The notes under the pieces are model-generated. The model was given only the letters and a program-made list of their open reading frames with translations, did not search any database and was not told the DNA's origin. Shown piece by piece: positions 42,784 through 50,467 of a stretch of DNA of 59,990 nucleotides. The DNA is from Myxococcales bacterium UBA1238. Its GTDB lineage: Bacteria > Myxococcota_A > Bradymonadia > UBA7976 > UBA1532. Position numbers and translations under genes: made by a program. Positions within the stretch are counted from its first letter, which is position 1; each line of letters starts with the position of its first letter. The DNA lies in assembly GCA_002309015.1 (NCBI GenBank), contig DBWM01000063.1, forward strand, positions 1 through 59,990, given 5' to 3'.

Positions 42784-43605
42784 TCACCCGTTTCCAATCT
42801 TCTCCCCCTTCCCATACTTCTCCTCAAACGCATTGAGGATCCCGAGCTCCATCTCATCCAAAAATCCCACTGCGACCTTCCTCAACCGGCTTGGAATCCC
42901 ATAATAAGCCTCTGCGATCCCCCCGGTGATCGCGGCGAGCGTGTCGCTGTCGCCGCCGATGGAGATCACATTTCTGATTGCATCTTCAAAGCCGGTCGAT
43001 TCAAAGAAGGCTTCTAAGGCCTGGGGGACGCTGTCCTGGCAGGTTTCGTTGAATTTATAACTCGGGCGGATGCTGTCGATTGTGAAATCGATTTTGTAGT
43101 ATCGGCTTTCGATCATATCCCTGATTTCGAGCATGCTTTTTCCGGTTCTGGCCAGATAGATTGCGGCGGTGACCGCTTCGGCGCCCTTGAGGCCTTCGGG
43201 ATGGTTGTGCGTGACCTTCGTGACCGATCGGGCCATCGCGATCGCTTCTTCGAAGGAACTTGCCGCAAAGCCGCAGGGGCTCACGCGCATCGCTGCGCCA
43301 TTTCCAAAGCTGTTGTAGGGCTTTGGATTTTCTGAAAAGAGCCATTCGTTGAACCTTGCGCCATAACCGCCACAAGGATTGGGATAGATGCGCCCCATCG
43401 CCTGCATGCAGGAGATCGCTTCCTCTTCAAGCCGCTCGAAACTGCCCTTGCAGTTTAAAATCGCCTTTGCAACCGCGAGGGTCATGATGCTGTCGTCGGT
43501 CGCCTCGCAGCCGCCAACCTGGGTCAAAAGTTCAAAATCCTTGGTCCTGATGTTGTGCCACTCAAAGCGTGAGCCCGCGATATCGCCGATGATTGCCCCT
43601 AACAT
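42784..43605 (-). CDS. ADP-ribosylglycohydrolase family protein (DraG/ARH-like)
   Basis: A 273-residue enzyme. ATG 43605 (MLGAIIGDIAGSRFEW) has GGAG seven bases upstream; the TTG four codons earlier overlaps that site. The family metal-binding motifs are complete: TDDS (Thr36-Asp37-Asp38) and GGDSDTLAAITGGIAEA (Asp219, Asp221), where two Mg ions are held by aspartates. ARH/DraG enzymes hydrolyse ADP-ribose from protein or nucleotide adducts. It is the first gene after a near-consensus promoter and reads into the R-M cassette, while an ADP-ribosyltransferase-like gene ends that cassette. I infer a counter-activity for that or a phage-borne transferase. Confidence 0.88.
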   Translation of the reverse strand: MLGAIIGDIAGSRFEWHNIRTKDFELLTQVGGCEATDDSIMTLAVAKAILNCKGSFERLEEEAISCMQAMGRIYPNPCGGYGARFNEWLFSENPKPYNSFGNGAAMRVSPCGFAASSFEEAIAMARSVTKVTHNHPEGLKGAEAVTAAIYLARTGKSMLEIRDMIESRYYKIDFTIDSIRPSYKFNETCQDSVPQALEAFFESTGFEDAIRNVISIGGDSDTLAAITGGIAEAYYGIPSRLRKVAVGFLDEMELGILNAFEEKYGKGEKIGNG

Positions 43606-43634
43606 TTTTTTCTCCAAATTGTACGCTGTTTCCG

Positions 43635-43662
43635 ATTATAGCGATCGATCCTTCTGTGTAAA
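43635..43662 (-). promoter_or_regulatory. Near-consensus sigma70 promoter for the defence cassette
   Basis: On the minus strand: -35 TTTACA (43662-43657), a 16-bp spacer and a perfect -10 TATAAT (43640-43635). It lies 29 bp from the ATG of the draG-like gene and points into it. It is the only strong promoter I see ahead of the 9.4-kb co-directional run. Confidence 0.7.
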
Positions 43663-43694
43663 TCCCAAAAGGATTCTGCATGTAGTGCGACGTC

Positions 43695-43927
43695 GATGCG
43701 CTTCAACTCCTCGGTCGGAGTGCATCCGACTCCCCAAAATCGCTTCGACTCCCAGGTCTGAGGACATCCGAGTCCTCCGATGCGCTTCGACTTCTCGGTC
43801 GGATGGCATTCGAGTTCCTCAGATGCGCTTCAACTTTTCGGTCGGAGGGCATCCGAGTCCTCCGATCCGCTTCGACTCATCGGTCGGATGGCATTTGACT
43901 TCGAAGATTCGCTCCGACTCCTTAAAA
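43695..43927. repeat. Five to six tandem 42-bp units with internal dyad symmetry
   Basis: Units begin near 43695, 43738, 43779, 43822, 43864 and 43906 (spacings about 43, 41, 43, 42, 42). The unit reads GATGCGCTTCGACTCCTCGG, TCGGATGGCATCCGAGTCCTCC; each contains the dyad ACTCGG/CCGAGT around TCGGATGGCA. The last unit is partial. The array fills the space between the minus-strand promoter at 43635-43662 and the plus-strand promoter at 43943. Frames exist through it on both strands, but none has a ribosome site or a protein-like composition. Confidence 0.75.
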
Positions 43928-43942
43928 TTTTGGTCCTCACGC

Positions 43943-43969
43943 TTGACTCCTCCAAAAAACGGTTATAAT
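43943..43969 (+). promoter_or_regulatory. Sigma70-like promoter for the 44005 gene
   Basis: TTGACT (43943-43948), a 15-bp spacer and a perfect TATAAT (43964-43969), 36 bp upstream of ATG 44005. The spacer is two bases short of optimum. The -35 hexamer borders the last 42-bp repeat unit. Confidence 0.55.
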
Positions 43970-44004
43970 GAACCGAAACTGGAACCTGAGATGGGGGATT
44001 TACG

Positions 44005-44718
44005 ATGAAGCAACTGACCGATAACCATTCTTCCGAAACCACTTTCAAGGCGATCCTTTACCTGCGCGTGCAGCTGGTGCGCAAGCCGATGACGGCCAAC
44101 CTGGAGAGCCCGGATTCTCCAAAGCAGCTCATTCTGGAATGCGACGAGCAGCTCGAAAAGCTCCACAGCTCGCAGATGCAGGAGCTCAAGGCCATGGCGA
44201 GCCGCATGGGCATCAATGCGGAACTCCAGCAGGCGGCTTCCGAAAGCTATCACCTCATCCTCCAGATCGCGAGGGAAGTGCGCGCTTTGGTTCAGGGCGA
44301 TGTCAGCGATCCCGTCTATCTGAAGCTCTTCCCCAAGAGCCCGAGCTCGCTGATCAGCCCAAATGCCGAATACATGCATCATATCGACTACGCGATCCGT
44401 ATCAGAGAAACGCTCACCAACGATCCGGATTACGCCAGCCTGGCCCATTATGCTCCAAAGCTCGAAGAAACGACCCGGCAGATTCAGGATTTGCTCGGCC
44501 GCCGCTCGATTTGCGCCAAGGAAGAAAACGACGCCTCGATCGCCGTCAAAAAGATCACCGAATCGGCCCAGGCCTTCTACAATCACGCCTACACGCGCCT
44601 CCTCATGTACTATCGGAGCAACAAGAAGATCGTCGAACCCTGCTTCTTCAAGCTCTCCACCAAAAAGAAGAAGAAGGCCGGAGAAGGGGAGGACGCCGAA
44701 GGGAATGAAGAGCCGTAA
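44005..44718 (+). CDS. Helical cytoplasmic protein of unknown function
   Basis: A 237-residue soluble protein with no signal peptide and a GGGG-type ribosome site ahead of ATG 44005. It is predicted mainly helical (ILECDEQLEKLHSSQMQELKAMASRMG; SYHLILQIAREVRALVQGD), with a lysine-rich C-terminal tail (STKKKKKAGEGEDAEGNEEP) and one Cys pair (Cys175-ish and a later C). No family is recognised. It stands alone, divergent from the R-M cassette across the 42-bp array, and converges on the HepT gene 11 bp downstream. A Lys-rich tail and this position next to a repeat array make a DNA- or RNA-binding role conceivable, but nothing here proves it. Confidence 0.7.
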   Translation: MKQLTDNHSSETTFKAILYLRVQLVRKPMTANLESPDSPKQLILECDEQLEKLHSSQMQELKAMASRMGINAELQQAASESYHLILQIAREVRALVQGDVSDPVYLKLFPKSPSSLISPNAEYMHHIDYAIRIRETLTNDPDYASLAHYAPKLEETTRQIQDLLGRRSICAKEENDASIAVKKITESAQAFYNHAYTRLLMYYRSNKKIVEPCFFKLSTKKKKKAGEGEDAEGNEEP

Positions 44719-44729
44719 GGGGTGAGCGA

Positions 44730-45077
44730 TTATGGCTCCTCCTCGAGCAAGGCTCTCATTTGATCGCGCAGGATCGGCAATTCTTCAAAGACAACTTCGA
44801 TAATAATCTTCCAGTTCGTGCCATCGTAATCATGCACCAGGCGATGTCTTAGGCCAGCAATCATTAGCCATTGAATGGCTGGATGCTGCTTTTTATAGTC
44901 ATCAGAAAGACAATAAACCTGCTCGCCAATGTTATAGAGAGGCGTCGTAACGAGCCATTGCAGGGCAAAATCGCTCATCAGTTGCTCTTTGGAGATCTGA
45001 TGCTCTGCGAGATAAACGAGCAGTTTATCTGCATAATCGAGAATCTTCTGCAATCTTTGCCGATCGGTATATTTCAT
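44730..45077 (-). CDS. hepT: HepT-like toxin (DUF86/HEPN)
   Basis: A 115-residue HEPN-fold protein. The catalytic RNase motif R-x4-H-x-Y is intact: Arg77, His82, Tyr84 in LRHRLVHDYDG. The rest (ILDYADKLLVYLAEH, LQWLVTTPLYNIGEQVYCLS) is typical HepT helix bundle. HepT is an RNA endonuclease toxin; its partner MntA silences it by adenylylating the Tyr of this motif. The start overlaps the mntA stop (ATGA), so the antitoxin is made first. Here antitoxin-first order is the reverse of some characterised hepT-mntA loci. Confidence 0.9.
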   Translation of the reverse strand: MKYTDRQRLQKILDYADKLLVYLAEHQISKEQLMSDFALQWLVTTPLYNIGEQVYCLSDDYKKQHPAIQWLMIAGLRHRLVHDYDGTNWKIIIEVVFEELPILRDQMRALLEEEP

Positions 45078-45376
45078 GCGACTTTCACCTTCTCTTTCAT
45101 GATCCTGTGATAAAATGGACTATTGAGATTGACTTCATTGATTTCAAAGACATCGATTTGCTTTTCACTGATCGCTCTGAGCTCTTCTGCAAAAGCAAAG
45201 ATCGAGGTGAGTCGAAAATCTTTTCCGCCAAAGACCAAGAAATCGATGTCGCTCTGAACCGTCGCTTCGCTCCTTGCATAGGATCCAAAGAGATAGACTT
45301 CAGAGATGTGATATTTTTCGGCCAATGGCTTGACGATGGTTTGAATTTCATTGAAAGATAAGATCGATTTGGACAT
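45074..45376 (-). CDS. mntA: MntA-like nucleotidyltransferase antitoxin
   Basis: A 100-residue minimal nucleotidyltransferase with the motif G-S-x10-D-x-D (Gly31-Ser32 ... Asp43-x-Asp45) in LFGSYARSEATVQSDIDF, all catalytic residues present. MntA proteins transfer AMP onto the HepT active-site tyrosine and so neutralise the toxin. The gene starts five bases after the stop of the large DUF4215 gene, with only a weak AAGGA ribosome site two bases before ATG, so expression may depend partly on read-through from that gene. Confidence 0.9.
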   Translation of the reverse strand: MSKSILSFNEIQTIVKPLAEKYHISEVYLFGSYARSEATVQSDIDFLVFGGKDFRLTSIFAFAEELRAISEKQIDVFEINEVNLNSPFYHRIMKEKVKVA

Positions 45377-45381
45377 TTCCT

Positions 45382-48345
45382 TTATCTCTTCCAGAGTTCC
45401 ACCCGGTAGGGGCCTTTATTTTGGAGTTCGCAGCTCGCCTGGTCGCATTTTTCGTATTGCTTCATAAAATACCAGCGGTCGGCTTCGCTGTATTCTTCGG
45501 CTTCTTTCTGGAGCCGCTCTTTGCTGTAACGCTTTTCGCCTTTGAGGGTCCGGTAGGGATCGGTCTGAACTTCAAGGCAGCCTTTCCAGAGGCAATGGGC
45601 TCTGGGGCTGATTACAAGATAGATGCGCTCATCCTTTTGGGCCTCATAAGGGAGCAGCCTATGAGGGGGATTTCTCTCCTGAGCCCTCTCTTCCGGATCC
45701 TCGTTTCCATGGGTGAGCGTCCATTCATCCAAAATCAGCTCCGCCGTTTTCCCCATCCGCACGAGCGCATGATGGCCTAAACTGCTTTTTGCCAGAAGTT
45801 TTTCGCCTGATTTGAGATCGATTGCAATCCAGGCTGAAGGGATCCAGGGGATCCTGCTGTCGATTTTGACCTGCAATGACTTCGGTGTCTTGAAATCATC
45901 TTCAAAATTGTCGCCCGCGATCACGGCTTTGCCCTCTGCATTAAACTGAGCGACGATCGGCTTTTGGGGATTCTGTCCCAGGGAAGGTTTTGCTGGCTTC
46001 TTTCGACTGCGGATCAGATCGATGCGGTAGGGCATCTGCACGCGGCTCGTATAGAGATACCCCTGCTCGGAGAAGTTGTCGCAGAGTCCCAGATGGCAGC
46101 GCTGGCGCGTCTCGAGGGGCAGCGCGATCTCGAGTTTCACGGTCTCGCGCTTTTTTGCCCGGTAACTCTGGTTTCGGGCGGACTGATGCACTTCATAACC
46201 TGGCTCATCCAGGATCTTGCAGGGGTAGAGGGCAGGGGAGCAGGCGCCCTCTTTTTGCACGCAATGATTCGTGGTGATCATGGGGATCGGGCAATCCTCG
46301 CCGGGACATTCGACATTTACGGAGAGCAGCTCGCCCTTTTCGAGCGTCAATGTGAACGAGGCGTTCGGCGTATCCTTCAGCATCTCGCAGGATGAGGATT
46401 CGATTGCCGCGAAATCATCCGCAAAGGCCTCGCCACTGAGAGTGAGCGTTCTTCTCTCTGCGCCCCCGCCCGAAATGAAGGCTGAAATCTCGCGTTCGCG
46501 CGCCTCAAAACGGTCGTCTTTTGGCTGTCGCTGCAGTGCAATTTCGTAAGGTTGAGGGCCCGACGGGCTTTCAAAAGAGAGGATCAGATCCTCCGCCTGC
46601 CTCGCCCGATAGAACATGCGGTCGCGCCCGATCTCTTTATTGCCCCAGTTCCGGTAATGATCGGCCGCATAGAGCATCGGATATTCGGCCCCCCTGCGGC
46701 TGAGCTCCGCGAAGAGCACGCCTTTGATGCGCAGTTCGATCGCTTCACCGCGCTCCAACCTGAAAGCGATGAACGCCTTTGAGGCTTCATTCGCTGTCTT
46801 CTGCCCCTTAAAGTCCGCGTTGAAGGATTCTCCGGCGAGATGCATCGAGGATCCCTCAAACAAAAACGCGGTCTCCTCTGTGAGCCCTGCGCCCATGGGG
46901 GCCTGCATGCAGCGGGATCCTTCCTTCGTTTTCGCGCAAAACCAGCCCGGTTCGGTCTCGCATTCTGCGGAGCAGCCGTCACCCGAAACCTGATTGCCGT
47001 CTTCGCATTGCTCGAGGCCTTCAATCTTTCCGTCGCCGCAAACGGGCATCGAGCGTTCGAATCGCATCAAAAAGCGGTTGTCCTGACGCCGCTCGATGTA
47101 GAGGGTTACATCTTTGGGCGCGATGAACTCTGAGAGATGGAGATCCCCTGCGATTTTCTTCAGACGATGGAACTTGAGTGGCTCTGCGTCCCGATCGCAG
47201 CTCGCCTGAAGCGAGCGGATGTAATAGGAGGTCCCATATTCCGAGGTCACATCGAGGCGTTCGCCCTTTTTGAGATCGAGCTTAAACCAGGTCGCGCGAT
47301 CCGTCGGGCTATGATCGCCCCTGAGTTCGAGGCCCTCAAAGATGGGGATGGCGGTCTCGCAGCTTTGGCCCATGGCCTCCTCGAGCTTGCAATCTTTTGT
47401 GCAACCGTATCCCGCAGGGTGGGGCCCCGGATCGCATTGTTCGAAACCGCCGATGATGCCGTCGCCGCAGCGGTTTTTGAGCCGCTCGACTTCGAGAACG
47501 CCCGGTCCGTTCGATGGGCTCTCGATCGCGAAATGCATCAGGCCGCTCGCGGGCGCCGGGAATCGCAGGCTCTGCTTTCGCTCCGTAAACAGCTGGCCTG
47601 AGATCGGGCAATCGTTCTTTCCGCAGCTTTCGACGAGGCCTGCGCTCTCGTAACCGCTCATCCCCCAAATGTAGAGGCTGTCGCCCTCGTCTGCGGGGAT
47701 ATCGAGCCAGAACTCGCCCATGCCGCTGAAGGCTTCAAAGTTTTCGCGATCGCTCCCCTGGCATTGAAAGCGATCTGCGTAGATCTCTGAAAAGCGGTCG
47801 AAGCTGAGGGTCAAATGATCGCCGCGCATCAAAAGGGGCGCTTCGCAGCTCTTACCCTGAGGGTCTCCGCCCGAAAGCCCGCAGGTCTGCCAGTCATCCC
47901 AGAGTTCGAGCCCCTCTGCATGGCCGTCGCCGCATTTGGGGAGATGCTTTACGACCTGAATCCGGTAGTCCGCACCGAAGGGCGGCTGATGGGGCGCGAG
48001 CTGAAAATCGTACCGACCCGCATCCTTTGCGGTCATCCGGTAGCGGTGGTGATATTCCCAGGGCGCCCTTTGAGATCGATCCGGAAACGTGCAGTCCCTG
48101 CCGTAATCGAACATCAGGTGATGCTGGTAGAGGCTCGAGGTCACGTAAAAATCGACCACTTCGCCCGCAGTGAGATCCGCTGTAAATTGCGCCCGATCGC
48201 CAAAATCCCGATCGAAGGATGCCCCTTGAAAGAGCGCCTGGCCCTGGGCGTCGAAGGGAATCTCGCGCGCCTTTTCACAGGACGAAGGCTCCGCAAAAGC
48301 GGGAAGGGTGAGCAGCAGGATCGGGAAGGAAAAAAACAGGCGCAT
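45382..48345 (-). CDS. Large secreted DUF4215 protein, copy A1
   Basis: A 987-residue secreted protein with signal MRLFFSFPILLLTLPAFA. It repeats a beta-module four times, each starting G-x-(S/H/A/N)-F-x-x-DF (for instance GASFDRDFGD, GESFNADFKG, GEAFADDFAA, GDNFEDDFKT), PPC-like in character. Between these are DUF4215-type Cys modules: CGDGHAEGLELWDD (near residue 137), CGDGIIGGFEQCDPG (near 298) and CGDGKIEGLEQCEDGNQVSG (near 438). The C-terminus is the paralogue signature QNKGPYRVELWK. Function is unknown; family members are cell-surface or extracellular. It is divergent from FGE copy 1 and abuts mntA. Compare copies A2-A4. Confidence 0.85.
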   Translation of the reverse strand: MRLFFSFPILLLTLPAFAEPSSCEKAREIPFDAQGQALFQGASFDRDFGDRAQFTADLTAGEVVDFYVTSSLYQHHLMFDYGRDCTFPDRSQRAPWEYHHRYRMTAKDAGRYDFQLAPHQPPFGADYRIQVVKHLPKCGDGHAEGLELWDDWQTCGLSGGDPQGKSCEAPLLMRGDHLTLSFDRFSEIYADRFQCQGSDRENFEAFSGMGEFWLDIPADEGDSLYIWGMSGYESAGLVESCGKNDCPISGQLFTERKQSLRFPAPASGLMHFAIESPSNGPGVLEVERLKNRCGDGIIGGFEQCDPGPHPAGYGCTKDCKLEEAMGQSCETAIPIFEGLELRGDHSPTDRATWFKLDLKKGERLDVTSEYGTSYYIRSLQASCDRDAEPLKFHRLKKIAGDLHLSEFIAPKDVTLYIERRQDNRFLMRFERSMPVCGDGKIEGLEQCEDGNQVSGDGCSAECETEPGWFCAKTKEGSRCMQAPMGAGLTEETAFLFEGSSMHLAGESFNADFKGQKTANEASKAFIAFRLERGEAIELRIKGVLFAELSRRGAEYPMLYAADHYRNWGNKEIGRDRMFYRARQAEDLILSFESPSGPQPYEIALQRQPKDDRFEAREREISAFISGGGAERRTLTLSGEAFADDFAAIESSSCEMLKDTPNASFTLTLEKGELLSVNVECPGEDCPIPMITTNHCVQKEGACSPALYPCKILDEPGYEVHQSARNQSYRAKKRETVKLEIALPLETRQRCHLGLCDNFSEQGYLYTSRVQMPYRIDLIRSRKKPAKPSLGQNPQKPIVAQFNAEGKAVIAGDNFEDDFKTPKSLQVKIDSRIPWIPSAWIAIDLKSGEKLLAKSSLGHHALVRMGKTAELILDEWTLTHGNEDPEERAQERNPPHRLLPYEAQKDERIYLVISPRAHCLWKGCLEVQTDPYRTLKGEKRYSKERLQKEAEEYSEADRWYFMKQYEKCDQASCELQNKGPYRVELWKR

Positions 48346-48583
48346 CGAGCGACTCCTTGGTTTGCATGGGTGCTGCCTCAGAAACCCGACTCAGAGCCGG
48401 GGATCCGCAGCAACCCTGACGGTCAGGCATCTTCCCGAAAACCTCCTGCTCGCGCAATCGTTACCTTCGGGCCTTTCAGACCGGGCGCTTTTGAGGCGCT
48501 CCATCACCGGAAAAGCTTTCAAAACCGGCCGAAGCCCTTTATCTTTTCTTGCAAAACTGCATTTCACCGAGGTGATTTGAGCC

Positions 48584-50356
48584 ATGTCTACCCCAAAGCA
48601 AACTCCCGAATCTGTTCAAATCGAGATGGTCCCCATCGCAGGCGATACGTTCACCATGGGCGGGGTCGCAGAGAGATATGCGGATCGAAGCCACGACGAC
48701 CGCTTCTATAACTTCCAAGACGATCTGACCCCTATCCGCGAGGTCACGGTGCCGGACTTTGAGATCTCGAAATACCCCATAACGGTCGGTCAATATCGAA
48801 AGGCGGTCGAATGCGGAGTCTGTAAGCCGCCCCAAAAGGACTGGAGCGATGAGCCGGGAGAGAACGAGGACAGGCCGATCCAGGGGATTCACACCCGGGA
48901 TGCTGAAAAGTTTGCTGAATTTGTGGGTTGTCGGCTGCCTTCAGAGGTCGAGTGGGAGTATGCGATTGTGGGGGTTCACTACAGGCCCTATGCCTGGGGC
49001 TGGAGCAGACCCGATCTATCCTCACTGATTAATGCGGAAATCGAATCGAAGACAGACCGGGCGGCGCTCTTGGAACGATACGGTAACGAGCAGCTGATTC
49101 CATCCAACTGCATGAAATGGGGAAAGGAGGTCACGGGCCCTGAGGAGAGCGACTGCACACCTGAAGGCGTCTGCAAATATTACATGGTATCCGAGCTCTG
49201 CGCCGATGACTGGTCCTGTGTCTACAATAACGGCAGCAGACCTGAGACCTACGTCATCTCATATGATGAGAAGCCTTATCTGAATCCTGACGCCAAAGAG
49301 AAGGTTGTCCGGCATACGACAATTGGACGTGGTTTTGCTTTTAAAAAGGATGGGACCGCATTTGGATTTCGCATCGCGCGGAGCTGCAGGATGAGTCCCG
49401 AAGAGAGGAAAGCTTTCGCAGAAAGGCGGGATTCCGGGGAAGCACTCGATCGGATTCGGCTTCAGGCGCAGAAGAATCGGCTCAAAGAGATGTACAGTGC
49501 ATATCTCAGGGCCAGGGATGGGGAACGATCGCTGGAGGACTGCGAGGCTTTTGCAAGGGAGATGGGTCTCGAGTTTGTGGAGTTACCGTCTGGGCGCTTT
49601 TATGCGGGTCACGTGAAGATGCCCTATTCGGACGAGAGTCGGGAGGAATATGTCTTAAAGGAGATGCCTGCCTTTGAGATCAGCAAATATCCGGTGACCG
49701 TGGAGCAGATGCGGCAGGCGGTTCGGCGTGGATTTTGTCCACATCCCAAAACCGATGAGAGTGGGACCAACTATACGGAGGAGCCGGGTGAGAACGATTT
49801 GCATCCGGTCAAATGCAGTCTTTTGGTGGCGAGGGCTTTTGCAAAGGCTGTGGGCGGTCGGTTGCCCTGTGAGAGTGAATGGCTTTATGCGGCGCGCGGT
49901 GCGGAGGGTCGTTTGTTTCCCTGGGGGGATGATGCGCCGACGGCGGAGCATGCCAACTTTGATCGAGTCGAGCTTCCGGGCGGGGCTGAGGAGACTGAGG
50001 TTTGCGCTTATCCATTGGGGGCGACGCCTGAGGGGGTATTCGATCTGGCGGGCAATGTATTGGAGATGACGGAGCTCGATGAAAGGGCGGATGAGCTGCT
50101 CGGCGCGCAGAGGACGCATCTTCATGGGGGGAATCACGGAAGCAGCGCGAGTGAGATTGCCAATGAGGCGTTTCAGATTCTGAGCGGTGCGGCGGGATTC
50201 CGGGTGATCCGCGTTTCGAAGAACCCTAAAACCGATGCCCGGGAGCCCAGGATGCCGGCAGATTTGTATGATGTGCTTTGCCTGTATTGGGAGAGAAAGA
50301 AGCAGGAGCGCGAAAGAGAGGCGGAAGAGCAGGCGTCAAAGGCGCAGAAACCGTGA
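48584..50356 (+). CDS. Tandem FGE/SUMF1-fold protein, copy 1
   Basis: A 590-residue cytoplasmic protein (no signal peptide) with two FGE-sulfatase (SUMF1, PF03781-like) modules: residues about 10-260 (MVPIAGDTFTMGG, FEISKYPITVGQYRKAVE, RLPSEVEWEYA, FGFRIARSC) and about 325-570 (LPSGRFYAGHV, FEISKYPVTVEQMRQAV, GRLPCESEWLYAARGAEGRLFPWGDD, GVFDLAGNVLEM, GAAGFRVIRV), joined by a charged helical linker. The two catalytic cysteines of true formylglycine-generating enzymes are not found in the expected C-terminal position (a CR-(Y/R)-R-C-A type segment is absent in both). So a binding or structural role in the same fold is more likely. The Shine-Dalgarno lies within TCACCGAGGTGA (48564-48575), a perfect palindrome. 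Confidence 0.8.
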   Translation: MSTPKQTPESVQIEMVPIAGDTFTMGGVAERYADRSHDDRFYNFQDDLTPIREVTVPDFEISKYPITVGQYRKAVECGVCKPPQKDWSDEPGENEDRPIQGIHTRDAEKFAEFVGCRLPSEVEWEYAIVGVHYRPYAWGWSRPDLSSLINAEIESKTDRAALLERYGNEQLIPSNCMKWGKEVTGPEESDCTPEGVCKYYMVSELCADDWSCVYNNGSRPETYVISYDEKPYLNPDAKEKVVRHTTIGRGFAFKKDGTAFGFRIARSCRMSPEERKAFAERRDSGEALDRIRLQAQKNRLKEMYSAYLRARDGERSLEDCEAFAREMGLEFVELPSGRFYAGHVKMPYSDESREEYVLKEMPAFEISKYPVTVEQMRQAVRRGFCPHPKTDESGTNYTEEPGENDLHPVKCSLLVARAFAKAVGGRLPCESEWLYAARGAEGRLFPWGDDAPTAEHANFDRVELPGGAEETEVCAYPLGATPEGVFDLAGNVLEMTELDERADELLGAQRTHLHGGNHGSSASEIANEAFQILSGAAGFRVIRVSKNPKTDAREPRMPADLYDVLCLYWERKKQEREREAEEQASKAQKP

Positions 50357-50363
50357 GACTGCG

Positions 50364-50436
50364 CCCGGGATTGGAGTGTAGATTCTGGTAACGCCCGATC
50401 CCGGGGGCCGGCTTTCGATCACCATTCTCCCGGGAT
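50364..50436. repeat. CCCGGGAT inverted/direct repeats between convergent genes
   Basis: CCCGGGAT at 50364-50371, its perfect complement ATCCCGGG at 50398-50405 and a third copy CCCGGGAT at 50429-50436. The first two could form an 8-bp stem with a 26-base loop between the convergent FGE copy 1 and DUF4215 copy A2 genes. Without a T-tract it is a possible terminator or a small mobile remnant. Confidence 0.45.
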
Positions 50437-50467
50437 CCCCCTTTCGCCCCACCCATTTCCCCAGGTT

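Noticed and set aside
43695..43927. CRISPR array
   Set aside because: The period of about 42 bp has no alternation of constant repeat and variable spacer; the whole unit is similar from copy to copy and there are no cas genes.
43388..44008. 206-aa plus-strand frame through the 42-bp array
   Set aside because: It runs antisense to the draG-like gene, has no ribosome site, and its repeats follow the DNA repeat with frame drift.
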